Shown in pieces: positions 9,845 to 16,624 of a stretch of DNA of 64,000 nt. Under the pieces are notes generated by a model. That model made no database searches, had not been told where the DNA came from, and saw nothing but the letters and a program-made list of their open reading frames with translations. Position 1 is the first letter of the stretch, and every line of letters starts with the position of its first letter. The stretch is from Pontibacter ummariensis (lineage in GTDB: Bacteria; Bacteroidota; Bacteroidia; Cytophagales; Hymenobacteraceae), in the NCBI RefSeq assembly GCF_900188175.1, contig NZ_FZOQ01000007.1:1-64000 (forward strand), in the 5' to 3' direction. The position numbers and the translations under genes are program-made.

Positions 9845-10181
9845 ATACAATTAACCTGTGGCACATCAGGCCTATAAATACGTGTACAGGCTGGCCAGGG
9901 AGTAGAAAAAACGGCAAGTGGAAGAGGTAACAAGGGCTTTGAGGACACAATCAGCAAGAGATCGAAAGCGTATTTCATTCAAATACTGGTCATTACAATA
10001 AGGGGAGAACTTCCTAAGTTTTGTAAAGTTTGTTACCACACAAACCTCAAACTCAGTAAGAGTAAAACAAAAGTGACCATCAACTTTATAAACTGTTAGT
10101 TCGGTTAATAAAGTTGTGTAAGCTGGATTTATACTTTGTCATCACTGAAAGTATCAACTGTAACTTCCTACGCAGCATCCT
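9845..10181. other. Divergent intergenic region before the M28 peptidase
   Basis: The region separates the divergent DUF4010 and M28 genes. No coding sequence is supported. An element close to the Bacteroidota -7 consensus, TATACTTTG, lies near 10129-10137, about 45 bases before the peptidase start, and may be its promoter. The preceding 100 bases are A/T-rich. Confidence 0.35.
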
Positions 10182-11045
10182 ATGAAAGCACAAACTAGCC
10201 GACTGTACCACGACGTAGAATTCTTGACAACAATAAACCCGGCCAGAAATTACCTAAACTTAAGTTCCCTCGAGAAAGTGGTGGGTTATATCCAACAAGA
10301 GTTTAAGCAGTGCGGTGCCGCCCCGGGAACACAGACCTGGCAGGCAGAGGGCAGGGAGTATAAAAACATCCTTGCCTCTTATAACCCCGACAAGTCGCGC
10401 CGGTTAATTGTGGGGGCCCACTATGATGTGTGTGGCGACCAGCCTGGAGCAGACGACAATGCCAGTGCCGTAGCAGGTTTACTAGAACTTGCAAGACTTG
10501 TTTTCGCACAACAGCCTGCCCTGGGCTATAGGATAGATTTTGTAGCCTACTGCCTGGAGGAGCCTCCCTTTTATGCAACAGAACTGATGGGCAGTTACGT
10601 GCATGCAAAGTCCCTGCACGAGCACAAGGTGGATGTGATGGGGATGATCTGCCTGGAGATGATCGGCTACTTCTCAGAAAAGCCCGACTCACAGCCTTTT
10701 CCCTCACCCGAACTGGCAGAACTCTACCCGCATGTTGCCAACTTTATTATCGTAGTGGGCATCGCGCAATATGAAGACTTCAACCGAAAAGTACATCAGT
10801 TAATGTCGGATGGCTCTGCCATAGATGTCCAGGTGATCAGCTTCCCGGCTGCTCATGGTCTGGCGGGCATGTCTGACCACCGGAACTACTGGAAGTTCGG
10901 GTATCCGGCGCTTATGATCAACGACACCTCCTTTATCCGCAACCCCCACTACCACATGCCAACGGATACCATCGGCACGCTGGACTTCGAAAAAATGACA
11001 GAGGTAGTGAACAGCACTTATAGGGCGATTACGAACATGCTTTAG
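10182..11045 (+). CDS. M28-family zinc aminopeptidase-like hydrolase
   Basis: Peptidase of the M28 family (287 residues). The two-zinc site is visible: H80 in VGAHYDV, D91/D92 in GADDNASA, the catalytic and binding glutamates E126-E127 in CLEEPP, and a C-terminal histidine in NPHYH (256 or 258). The SDHRNYWKFGYPALMI segment is usual for the family. No signal peptide is evident, so it is probably cytosolic, which differs from many secreted M28 peptidases. The substrate is not known; glutaminyl cyclase-like relatives share the fold. It is a single gene, followed by a minus-strand tRNA. Confidence 0.9.
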   Translation: MKAQTSRLYHDVEFLTTINPARNYLNLSSLEKVVGYIQQEFKQCGAAPGTQTWQAEGREYKNILASYNPDKSRRLIVGAHYDVCGDQPGADDNASAVAGLLELARLVFAQQPALGYRIDFVAYCLEEPPFYATELMGSYVHAKSLHEHKVDVMGMICLEMIGYFSEKPDSQPFPSPELAELYPHVANFIIVVGIAQYEDFNRKVHQLMSDGSAIDVQVISFPAAHGLAGMSDHRNYWKFGYPALMINDTSFIRNPHYHMPTDTIGTLDFEKMTEVVNSTYRAITNML

Positions 11046-11080
11046 TTATTTATAAGGCAAGAGCTGCAAATATTATGCAC

Positions 11081-11119
11081 AAAAAAAGCACTTACTCCGA
11101 ATGAACGATGTAAGTGCTT
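11081..11119 (-). terminator. Terminator of the tRNA-Ile2 gene
   Basis: On the minus strand the arms AAGCACTTAC (11119-11110) and GTAAGTGCTT (11095-11086) are perfect and are followed by a run of seven T. It begins about 10 bases after the tRNA 3' end. Confidence 0.85.
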
Positions 11120-11129
11120 GATACTGAAG

Positions 11130-11203
11130 TGGGCCCACCTGGGCTCGAACCAGGGACCACCTGATTATGAGTCAGGTGCTCTAACCAACTGAGCTATAGG
11201 CCC
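11130..11203 (-). tRNA. tRNA-Ile2 (anticodon CAT, lysidine type)
   Basis: A 74-base cloverleaf on the minus strand. The acceptor stem GGGCCTA pairs with TGGGCCC (one wobble), followed by A73; the T-arm has GGTTCGAGCC. The anticodon stem-loop is CCTGA-CTCATAA-TCAGG with CAT at 11167-11169. CAT can mean elongator Met or Ile2. I prefer Ile2 because positions 4-69 and 5-68 are C-G pairs, the features that the lysidine synthetase TilS is known to recognise in E. coli tRNA-Ile2, and because the acceptor resembles tRNA-Ile. CCA is not encoded. Elongator Met remains possible. Confidence 0.85.
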
Positions 11204-11215
11204 GTTCCCTTTTAA

Positions 11216-11246
11216 GGAATGTACTTCCTTTGATTTGGGAGTGCAA
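11216..11246 (-). promoter_or_regulatory. Possible promoter of tRNA-Ile2
   Basis: On the minus strand TTG (11246-11244) is followed after exactly 20 bases by TACATTCC (11223-11216), which resembles the Bacteroidota -33/-7 pair with two mismatches in the -7 element. The tRNA starts 12 bases further on. Confidence 0.4.
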
Positions 11247-11294
11247 TTTTACATATTTGCATTCAATATTTCAAACAGAAACGAAAATTTTTCC

Positions 11295-11924
11295 GTGGAT
11301 CTGACCCAAATAAAGAACATTATTTTCGACCTCGGCGGGGTCATCATCAACATAGATTACAACAAGAGCATACAGGAGCTGCAGAAGCTATGCAAAGACA
11401 ACTGCAACGTTGCCTTTAGCCAGAAAGAACAGTCGCACTTGTTCGACCTGTATGAGACAGGCGTTAGCTCCAGCGACGAGTTCCGCAACAACCTGCGCGA
11501 AACCTACAAGATAGAGGCCACCGACGAGCAGATCGACCATGCCTGGAACGCCATGCTGCTCGACATCCCCAAAGAGCGCATCGACCTGTTGCTGGAGCTG
11601 GGCAAGAAGTACCGTATTTACCTGCTGAGCAATACCAACGCAATCCACATGAAACGCTTTAACGAGATCGTGGAACACAGCTTCACGATTCCTAGCCTGG
11701 ATTCGCTATTTGAGCAGAGCTACTACTCTCACCTGATCGGGCAGCGCAAGCCGAACGCCCCGGTGTTTGAGATGATCCTGGAGCAGAATGGCCTGAAGCG
11801 GGAAGAGACGTTGTTTATAGACGACAGCATCCAACACATTGAAAGTGCAAAGAAGATAGGACTGCAAACCCTGCACTTGCAGCCTCCGCTTACCATTAAC
11901 CAGGTGTTTCAAGATGGGGTCTAG
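11295..11924 (+). CDS. HAD-superfamily hydrolase
   Basis: HAD phosphatase of about 209 residues from a GTG start at 11295. Motif I is IIFDLGGVIINID, giving the nucleophile aspartate and, unusually, glycine where many have D at +2 (typical of the epoxide-hydrolase/haloacid-dehalogenase-like branch with DLGGV). Motif II is LLSNTN, motif III the lysine in QRKPNAPVF, and motif IV IDDS. No ATG lies before the domain in frame; an in-frame TTG at 11235 would add 20 unlikely residues. It overlaps the M50 protease gene by 11 bases, so the two are probably co-translated. The substrate is a small phosphorylated or halogenated metabolite, not identifiable here. Confidence 0.88.
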   Translation: MDLTQIKNIIFDLGGVIINIDYNKSIQELQKLCKDNCNVAFSQKEQSHLFDLYETGVSSSDEFRNNLRETYKIEATDEQIDHAWNAMLLDIPKERIDLLLELGKKYRIYLLSNTNAIHMKRFNEIVEHSFTIPSLDSLFEQSYYSHLIGQRKPNAPVFEMILEQNGLKREETLFIDDSIQHIESAKKIGLQTLHLQPPLTINQVFQDGV

Positions 11925-13200
11925 GCAGTACCGCACATACGGACTGCACCTGCTGCTATTCTGTGTTACCCTCATTACGACGACTATTGCCGGGGCCGAG
12001 TGGCAGTTCGGGAAACTCTTCTTTCTGGGGCCCCAGGGCTTTGATTGGACGGGTACCTTTACGTGGGCGGAGTATAAGGCCGGCCTGAATTTCTCGCTGC
12101 CCTTTTTGGGTGTGCTTACCGTGCATGAGTTCGGGCACTACTTTACCGCACGCCATTACCGGACCTACGTCACCTTGCCCTATTACATTCCACTTTGGTT
12201 TGGGGTTACCTTCTCTATTGGTACCATGGGAGCCTTTATCCGCATCAAGGAACGCATCTTTTCACGGAGGCAGTTTTTTGATATTGGTGTTGCCGGCCCT
12301 TTGGCAGGCTTTGTGGTAGCGGTACCGCTGCTGTTTTATGCCTTCACTCACTTACCCCCGGCAGACTTTATCTTCAAGGTACACCCCGAGTACAAGCAGT
12401 TTGGCCTGAACTACGCGCAGCATGTGTACCAGGAGGGGGTTGGCAATTTTGCTATCGGTCGTAACCTGCTGTTCATGTTCTTTGAGCAGTTTGTGGCTGA
12501 TCCTAGCCTTGTTCCGAACCAGTACGAGGTCATCCACTACCCCTATGTGTTTGCCGGCTTCCTGGCCCTGTTCTTCACTTCCCTAAACCTGCTCCCGATC
12601 GGGCAGCTGGACGGGGGCCATGTGCTCTATGGATTGATCGGCTACCGCCGCTTCAACCGCCTCTCCCCTATCTTCTTTACCCTGTTCATTCTGTATGCCG
12701 GACTGGGCGTGATTTCTCCGCACAACGTGCCGGTCTGGGAGGAGGATTTACTACTTGTGTTTGCGCCCTTTGCCTACTGGGCCTGGTGGAAGATCTTAGG
12801 AGACAGACGCCAGGGCCTGGCTGCCGCCCTAGGCATGCTGCTGGTCCAGTACAGCCTGTCTGGCTTGTTCCCTTTGGCTGAGGCGTATATGTGGTTATGG
12901 CCCTTTTATGCGCTGTATCTGGTGTTTGTGCTACAGCCTGCTACACCGAAAATCCAGTACAGTATTTACATAGCCGCTGCAGTTCTGATCCTACAGGTGC
13001 TGGTCTCTTTCTTCTTTCCGGAGGCGGATGGCTACAGCGGATGGCTGGTGTTTGGCCTGCTGCTATCACGGGAGATGGGTATTTTCCACCCCTCCTGCCC
13101 TGACGAACAGCCGCTTACTCCCTTGCGCAAAGCACTGGGTATCCTGGCCTTCGTCATCTTTATTCTCTGCTTTACCCCGGCGCCGTTTATTATAAAGTAG
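11914..13200 (+). CDS. Site-2-protease-type M50 membrane metallopeptidase
   Basis: Intramembrane zinc protease of 428 residues with many hydrophobic segments. The zinc motif is HEFGH (H71, E72, H75) inside a membrane helix, and the third ligand is D233 in the segment N225-LLPIGQLDGGH-236, typical of S2P proteases. This version has an extended C-terminal hydrophobic half (about residues 240-420) and no PDZ domain, as in the plant EGY / Bacteroidota branch. S2P enzymes cut membrane-anchored regulators such as anti-sigma factors; no such partner is visible beside it. The start lies inside the HAD gene (11-base overlap). A terminator is about 180 bases downstream. Confidence 0.9.
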   Translation: MGSRQYRTYGLHLLLFCVTLITTTIAGAEWQFGKLFFLGPQGFDWTGTFTWAEYKAGLNFSLPFLGVLTVHEFGHYFTARHYRTYVTLPYYIPLWFGVTFSIGTMGAFIRIKERIFSRRQFFDIGVAGPLAGFVVAVPLLFYAFTHLPPADFIFKVHPEYKQFGLNYAQHVYQEGVGNFAIGRNLLFMFFEQFVADPSLVPNQYEVIHYPYVFAGFLALFFTSLNLLPIGQLDGGHVLYGLIGYRRFNRLSPIFFTLFILYAGLGVISPHNVPVWEEDLLLVFAPFAYWAWWKILGDRRQGLAAALGMLLVQYSLSGLFPLAEAYMWLWPFYALYLVFVLQPATPKIQYSIYIAAAVLILQVLVSFFFPEADGYSGWLVFGLLLSREMGIFHPSCPDEQPLTPLRKALGILAFVIFILCFTPAPFIIK

Positions 13201-13379
13201 GAGACTGCAACTCCTGTTCGGACACATCCCTTTCGTGGTGCTTTTGGAGAGAAACTGAAGCTACAGGAGCTTTCTGTTAAGATAAAAAGGTTTCCAACCC
13301 GGGGTGTTAAGACAAGGAGGGAGTAGGTGGTTGGATATCTGTAAGAGACATCAATTCCAAGACAGGAGGTATAAAACAA

Positions 13380-13414
13380 GCAGCGGCGGCAGGTACAACA
13401 CCTGCCGCCGCTGC
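13380..13414. terminator. Strong bidirectional hairpin between M50 and rhodanese genes
   Basis: A perfect 15-bp GC-rich stem has arms at 13380-13394 and 13400-13414 (core GCGGCGGCAGG) and a 5-base loop. T-rich tracts lie on both sides. On the minus strand it follows the rhodanese stop by 28 bases; on the plus strand it is 180 bases after the M50 gene. Confidence 0.85.
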
Positions 13415-13441
13415 TGCTCGTTTTACTTTGGGTTGAACGTC

Positions 13442-13756
13442 TTAGCCCTGTGCTTTATTGTAGGCTAGAATGCCGCCAAGCAGGTTGCGCACGTTATTGA
13501 AGCCTTGCTGCTGCAGGAAGGCTTTGGCGTTGGCAGAGCGGGCCCCGGAACGGCACTGCACGATGACTTCCCTGTCTTTCAGGTCCTCGAGATCTGCAAC
13601 TTTCTGTGGCAAAGTACCGAGTGGGATGTTTTGGGCGCCGGCAATATTAGACTCCTGGTACTCCCAGTCCTCCCGTACATCTATAATAACGGGGGTTTCC
13701 CCTTTATCCAGGCGCTCTATTAATTCTTCTACTGTGATATCTGCTGAAGTGATCAT
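13442..13756 (-). CDS. Single-domain rhodanese-like protein
   Basis: Small sulfurtransferase-fold protein (104 residues, whole-domain length). The active-site loop is QCRSGARS with the catalytic C68, and the early IIDVREDWEYQESNIAGAQNIP segment is the standard rhodanese CH2A-like region. It may transfer sulfane sulfur or bind thiols; the partner is not known. Its ATG overlaps the stop of the T9SS-cargo gene in an ATGA arrangement, so translation is probably coupled to it although the functions appear unrelated. No signal peptide, so cytosolic. Confidence 0.9.
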   Translation of the reverse strand: MITSADITVEELIERLDKGETPVIIDVREDWEYQESNIAGAQNIPLGTLPQKVADLEDLKDREVIVQCRSGARSANAKAFLQQQGFNNVRNLLGGILAYNKAQG

Positions 13757-15564
13757 AGTTTAGTTAGTATTAATTTTTTCGTGATAATAGCTTTTCTTGT
13801 TTGAATACGCAAAGTATAAAGCCCGGGTGCGAGGTGTTGGAGGCTAATGGGTTGTCCTTGCCCCTGAAACTTTTGGCTGTGCACGAGCTTGCCTGTCACG
13901 CTGTATACCTGCACCTGCTCGTAAGGCTCATTCAGGAAAACATCTCCCGCAGAAGGATTAGGGAATACTTTGAACCTTCTGGCCAGCAAGTCCTCCTCTA
14001 CTCCAAGTGGCTCTCCCACCAGTACCGGTCGCAGCATGATCGCCCCCTCCAGCGTGGTCTCTTCTGTCCAGCCGGTAAAAGGGACGTAGGTAAAGCGACG
14101 GCCCGCAGCTGTTTCGTTTTTATCAAAGCCAATGTTTACAAAGGTGCCTCCCGGCTGTGACCATCCTACGTAAAAGCTTCCCTCCACCGGCACTGTTTTG
14201 GACAGGTTCACCTGGTAGAACTCATTCAGCGTATCAGTGTACTGTATCTGGAAAGTTTGCTGGTGCAGTACTTCGCCGGGTACCCCGTTGTTATCGTCCC
14301 ATACCTTAAAAGTCAGCGAGGTGTTGGAAAGGTCTTTGCCAATGCGGGGAAAATAAACCCTAAAGGCACTTAACTGGTCTGGCTGGAACAGATCAAAGCG
14401 GGTAGCAATTTGGGTGGTGCCGGTTCCCAGGAAACTGAAACCGGCCTCCGCGGTACCGTCATCATACGCGAAGTAGTCCGCAAACTCTGTTTTACGCTCG
14501 GTAATGTCGTTGGCCCGCTCCAAGGGGTTTTGCTCCCGGGTGTCCAGCTTAATACCGTGGTAGAGGGTAAAAGGACCACTCTGGGGCAAGGTAACGGCGT
14601 CTAAGGTTGGCGTGCCCGTAATACTGTACTGAAAAGCAGCAGCCGGGACCAGCCCTTCACCACGCAGGAAAGTATCCGCTACAGCCTCGCTTGCCTCTCG
14701 TATATAGCCCCGCCAGCTGATGGCACCAGGCAGCCCCCCCAGGTTGTTGACTGTGGTCCGTACTTCCTCTGCCAGCGCCGCCTCCGGGTTTGCCAGGAAC
14801 TGCCGGGCCGGAATAGCCGTGTAGTGCTCCAGCAGTCTGCTTACCCCTTCGCTAATGGCAATGTCGCGTGTTGTGTTCAGGCCTCTGCGGCGATTCTTAT
14901 CCAGCAGGATGTAGTCAATGTTCCAGACATCAGCCAGGCCATTGCGCTGCCCTATATTCGTCCATCGGAACTGGAAGTCGTTGTGAAAAAACTTAGGATC
15001 CGTGATGGCCTCAAACACCTGCACAAAAGGCGTTACCTCCCCTACCGCATTCTGCCGCCATACCGGGTGCCAGGTACCCGTTTGGTCTTTAAACTCCAGC
15101 TGCAGGTACTTGAGGTCGTTTTGGGTCAGGTCCGGCACATCGCCCAAACCACCCGACTGCCACCAAAAGCTTAGGTAAACAGAATCTGAGGGGCTAAGAC
15201 CACCCAAAAGAATCGGTGCTGAGGTAAGCGTATCCGACACACCCGCCCCAATGGAATTGGGAGCATAGGGAAAGCCAAAGCGGTTAAGCCCGTCAAAAGT
15301 GGCCACGTTAATGGTCAAGGGTTCGAAGCCAAAACGGTTGTTGATAAACACGCCACTCGTGTTCCAAAGCAAGGGGTCTGGCACTACGTTGGAGGTGGCA
15401 AAGTCCTCGAAAAAAGGGAGCGGCACAGGGACGGCGGCAGCTGTGCGGAAAGCCTGCGGAGCCGGCACCTGCCGGGCCTCCATCTGCAAAGGTTGTAAAA
15501 CAGCCTGTGCCTTGGCCCCGACAGCACAGCATAATATGAAGAATACAAGCGACAGTTTTTTCAT
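13753..15564 (-). CDS. Secreted protein with type IX secretion sorting domain
   Basis: Large exported protein, 603 residues from the ATG at 15564. The start is chosen because it gives a clean signal peptide (MKKLSLVFFILCCAVGAKAQ); an upstream in-frame ATG at 15612 would add 16 residues. The last 75 residues are a T9SS type A C-terminal sorting domain, with FKVFPNPSAGDVFL, VYSVTGKLV and LAPGLYTLRI. The middle has the segments typical of large beta-rich surface proteins (PFFEDF, TFDGLNRFG, VYLSFWWQSGG), with no catalytic site visible. It is presumably moved to the surface or released by the type IX system, whose genes are not in the window. Function unknown. Confidence 0.88.
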   Translation of the reverse strand: MKKLSLVFFILCCAVGAKAQAVLQPLQMEARQVPAPQAFRTAAAVPVPLPFFEDFATSNVVPDPLLWNTSGVFINNRFGFEPLTINVATFDGLNRFGFPYAPNSIGAGVSDTLTSAPILLGGLSPSDSVYLSFWWQSGGLGDVPDLTQNDLKYLQLEFKDQTGTWHPVWRQNAVGEVTPFVQVFEAITDPKFFHNDFQFRWTNIGQRNGLADVWNIDYILLDKNRRRGLNTTRDIAISEGVSRLLEHYTAIPARQFLANPEAALAEEVRTTVNNLGGLPGAISWRGYIREASEAVADTFLRGEGLVPAAAFQYSITGTPTLDAVTLPQSGPFTLYHGIKLDTREQNPLERANDITERKTEFADYFAYDDGTAEAGFSFLGTGTTQIATRFDLFQPDQLSAFRVYFPRIGKDLSNTSLTFKVWDDNNGVPGEVLHQQTFQIQYTDTLNEFYQVNLSKTVPVEGSFYVGWSQPGGTFVNIGFDKNETAAGRRFTYVPFTGWTEETTLEGAIMLRPVLVGEPLGVEEDLLARRFKVFPNPSAGDVFLNEPYEQVQVYSVTGKLVHSQKFQGQGQPISLQHLAPGLYTLRIQTRKAIITKKLILTKL

Positions 15565-15703
15565 ATTGATCAAAGAGAACAAAAGCCCTAAACCTAACTT
15601 TGCTCTCTGCATATTTTATTTACTGGTAGTACGCATTTGTGATTAAGAAAAGCTACTGTAACCCTTCCCTAGTGCCTTACACCGAATATTGTAATAACGA
15701 AAG

Positions 15704-15725
15704 CGCCTACCATTTCTGGTAGGCG
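15704..15725 (-). terminator. Terminator after the PASTA gene
   Basis: Arms CGCCTACCA (15704-15712) and TGGTAGGCG (15717-15725) with a 4-base loop. On the minus strand it begins 24 bases after the PASTA stop codon and is followed by a moderately T-rich tract, separating PASTA from the T9SS gene. Confidence 0.7.
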
Positions 15726-15748
15726 TCTTTCAACTATTTTGTATCACG

Positions 15749-16525
15749 TTACTCGATTCCCTGTATTGGCTCCTGCCCGGCCACCCACAGGTCAACAAAC
15801 TCCCCTACCCGGATCTTGGCGTTTACCTCCGGGTAGGGGCGCTGCTTCAGCACTGTGCCGTCCGGCTCCTCGCTGCCCTGCACATAGATGATGTTGCCGA
15901 TCTGCAGGCCTTGTCCTACCAGCGCTACCGAAGCCTCATCCACTGGCTGCCCTACCACGTCCGGCACCTCAAACTCGGTGTTGCCCAGGCCATCGCCTAC
16001 CTGCAGGTCCACCACAGAACCTTTCGGGATCATCTCCCCCGGCTGCACTTCGCGGCCGTTTACCAGTTGTTTTAATACGGCGTTTTCCTGCAGGTCCGGG
16101 ATCTTGGTGATCTTACCGCGCTTCAGGTCGTAGCTTTTCAGGATCAGCTCCGCGTTTTTCACCGAGCCGTCTACCAGCTTCGGCATCTTGATCATCGGCG
16201 GGTTTTTCATGTTCACCGAGATATAGATCTTGCGGTCTTCCTTTACCTCTGCGCCAGGGGCCGGGTCCTGCGTCAGGATCACGAAAGGCTCCAGGTCGGG
16301 CTTATAGGTCGAGTCATTGATGAAGTAGCGCAGGTTCTGGTCTTCCAGCAACTCCTCCGCATCACTCAGCTGCATCCCCTCGATGCGCGGCACCGGAATG
16401 CTCTCGCCATGGTTGGTGGTATACGGCAGGTACACGTAAAAAAAGCCAACTACGAGCACGGCCACAATGGCCGCCATGATGGCGAGATGCTTTAACACAT
16501 CGGCAAATGAATTTGCTTTAAACAT
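15749..16525 (-). CDS. PASTA-domain membrane protein
   Basis: Single-pass membrane protein of about 258 residues from ATG 16525 (residues numbered from there). A short cytosolic tail is followed by one membrane helix (LAIMAAIVAVLVVGFFYVYL, about 14-33) and three extracytoplasmic PASTA domains, marked by VPRIEGMQLSDAEELL, MPKLVDGSVKNAELIL and VPDVVGQPVDEASVAL. PASTA domains bind peptidoglycan stem peptides or beta-lactams in Gram-positive kinases and PBPs; here there is no kinase domain, a form common in Bacteroidota. It follows the double D-Ala-D-Ala ligase by 99 bases on the same strand, which supports a role in the cell wall. An upstream in-frame ATG at 16567 is less likely. Confidence 0.88.
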   Translation of the reverse strand: MFKANSFADVLKHLAIMAAIVAVLVVGFFYVYLPYTTNHGESIPVPRIEGMQLSDAEELLEDQNLRYFINDSTYKPDLEPFVILTQDPAPGAEVKEDRKIYISVNMKNPPMIKMPKLVDGSVKNAELILKSYDLKRGKITKIPDLQENAVLKQLVNGREVQPGEMIPKGSVVDLQVGDGLGNTEFEVPDVVGQPVDEASVALVGQGLQIGNIIYVQGSEEPDGTVLKQRPYPEVNAKIRVGEFVDLWVAGQEPIQGIE

Positions 16526-16624
16526 GGGTGATTTTAATAAGACAAAAGACGCAGGACAAAAGAACAAGGCTCTCCTGTAAGCTTCATCTTTCCCACTTTC
16601 TAATTTTTAATTATCTACTAACAA

